This document shows positions 5,220 through 5,843 of a DNA stretch of 5,843 nt, in pieces (positions within the stretch are counted from its first letter, which is position 1; every line of letters starts with the position of its first letter). The notes below the pieces were generated by a model, which had not been told where the DNA came from, searched no databases, and saw only the letters and a program-made list of their open reading frames with translations. Source of the DNA: CAZOIA01 sp964579675. Its GTDB lineage: Bacteria > Planctomycetota > Phycisphaerae > UBA1845 > PWPN01. The stretch is from assembly GCA_964579675.1 (NCBI GenBank), contig CAZOIA010000284.1:1-5843 (forward strand), in the 5' to 3' direction. A program made the translations under genes and the position numbers.

Positions 5220-5843
5220 TTTGCAGCGGAGATGGTTTCGAGAGGCCACGCGGCCGGGTGCGACCTGCGCTGTCGCACCCGCCCTACACCCAGGCCCAGG
5301 GCGCCCAGACCGGAGCCCAGGCCGATTCACTCAGCGCGGAGGACCTGTTGCCGGCCCATCTGCTCGATGGCGACGAGATCATCATCCTGGTGGTCAAGCC
5401 GTCATTGTGGTCGGTGATTTTCATGTCGATCCGCTGGTTGGCGGCGATGGCGCTGGTGATTCTGCTTGCCGGCTGGCTGGGCCATCGCGTACCGCATCTG
5501 AACGCGGCCATGATCGCACAAGGCGCGGTCGCGCTGGTGGCGGCCCGGGTCGGCCTGGCGGTGCTGCAGTGGGTCTCCCGGCTCTACGTGCTGACCAATC
5601 GCCGCATCATGCGCCTGACCGGGATCCTCAACGTCGATCTCTTCGAGTGCCCACTCACCAAGATACAGAACACCTATCTGACGTTGACCTGGTACGAGCG
5701 CCTGACCGGTCTGGGAACGATCTCGTTCGCGACCGCAGGCACGGGCGGCGTCGAAGCCTCATGGGCGAACGTGAACAATCCCCTGGAGTTGCACGAACGC
5801 GTGCGGTCCGCCATTCATCGCGCCCAGCAACCGGGCAACGGAA
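5102..5843 (+). CDS. Membrane protein with bacterial PH domain (bPH2/YdbT-like), C-terminus cut by window edge
   Basis: The frame is open for 247 codons to the right edge. Residues 81-99 (DLLPAHLLDGDEIIILVVK) lead into a first membrane helix at about 103-124, a second follows at about 138-159, and then comes the PH-like beta domain: RLYVLTNRRIMRLTGIL (160-176), FECPLTKIQNTYL (181-193) and the GLGTISFATAG stretch, ending near the edge with an amphipathic ELHERVRSAI helix. This layout is that of membrane-anchored DUF304/bPH2 proteins; their cellular role is mostly unknown, although Bacillus YdbS/YdbT-type members are linked to envelope stress and bacteriocin resistance. The start is uncertain. 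ATG 5102 has a ribosome binding site, but the first 50 residues are encoded by 7-bp repeats and their spacer and look non-conserved. GTG 5258 (residue 53), with GAGAGG upstream, is an alternative. Residues 65-80 are Q/A/G-rich. The gene may be co-transcribed with hpt, 48 bases upstream. Confidence 0.85.
   Translation, partial: MENRELRIEEVFTLPGRRHRPGRPFFNPRFSTLNSQFSTVCSGDGFERPRGRVRPALSHPPYTQAQGAQTGAQADSLSAEDLLPAHLLDGDEIIILVVKPSLWSVIFMSIRWLAAMALVILLAGWLGHRVPHLNAAMIAQGAVALVAARVGLAVLQWVSRLYVLTNRRIMRLTGILNVDLFECPLTKIQNTYLTLTWYERLTGLGTISFATAGTGGVEASWANVNNPLELHERVRSAIHRAQQPGNG

Noticed and set aside
5124..5417. 97-codon plus-strand frame at the start of the right part
   Set aside because: It is out of frame with the PH-domain gene, which shows membrane helices and conserved motifs. 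The translation is arginine- and proline-rich, typical of a shadow frame in GC-rich DNA.

Overview
This GC-rich window carries four protein-coding genes in which the product or family can be recognised, one gene of unknown function, the decayed 3' end of a group II intron, and two small tandem-repeat loci. The combination suggests a free-living, high-GC bacterium. The ribosomal protein L27 variant, the secreted-protein gene directly upstream of it and the simple repeats between genes would fit a member of the Planctomycetota, but that is inference and no marker here proves it.

Left part (1-2596, minus strand): one very long reading frame that starts at 2596 and runs off the left edge. It encodes an N6-adenine DNA methyltransferase of the large, Eco57I-like/orphan type (865 codons visible). 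The motifs appear in the expected order: GIHSTP (motif X-like), FEPACG (SAM binding) and NPPY (catalytic), then a probable DNA-recognition half. A sigma70-like promoter and a clear ribosome binding site precede it.

Middle (about 2700-3056, plus strand): the 3' remnant of a group II intron. It holds the last part of the intron-encoded reverse transcriptase/maturase reading frame, then domain V and domain VI with a bulged branch-point A seven bases from the 3' end. The 5' part is missing and the remnant looks decayed. It lies back to back with the methyltransferase promoter, which marks this part as accessory DNA next to a housekeeping locus.

Core part (3145-5053): a minus-strand pair, a secreted protein of unknown function followed 25 bases later by rpmA (ribosomal protein L27), probably transcribed from a TTGACG-16-TAAAAT promoter around 4148-4175. 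Divergent from it is hpt (hypoxanthine phosphoribosyltransferase, purine salvage). A perfect TATAAT box sits only seven bases before its ATG, so its mRNA may be leaderless. The 444-base divergent spacer holds a perfect 7-bp hairpin and three tandem copies of a 33-bp unit.

Right part (5054-5843, plus strand): a membrane protein with a bacterial PH domain that runs off the right edge. Its predicted start and N-terminus overlap two arrays of a 7-bp repeat (GAGAATT-type), arranged as an inverted repeat around a 58-base spacer. No complete novel multi-gene system is visible. The best candidate for one is whatever lies to the left of the methyltransferase, outside the window.
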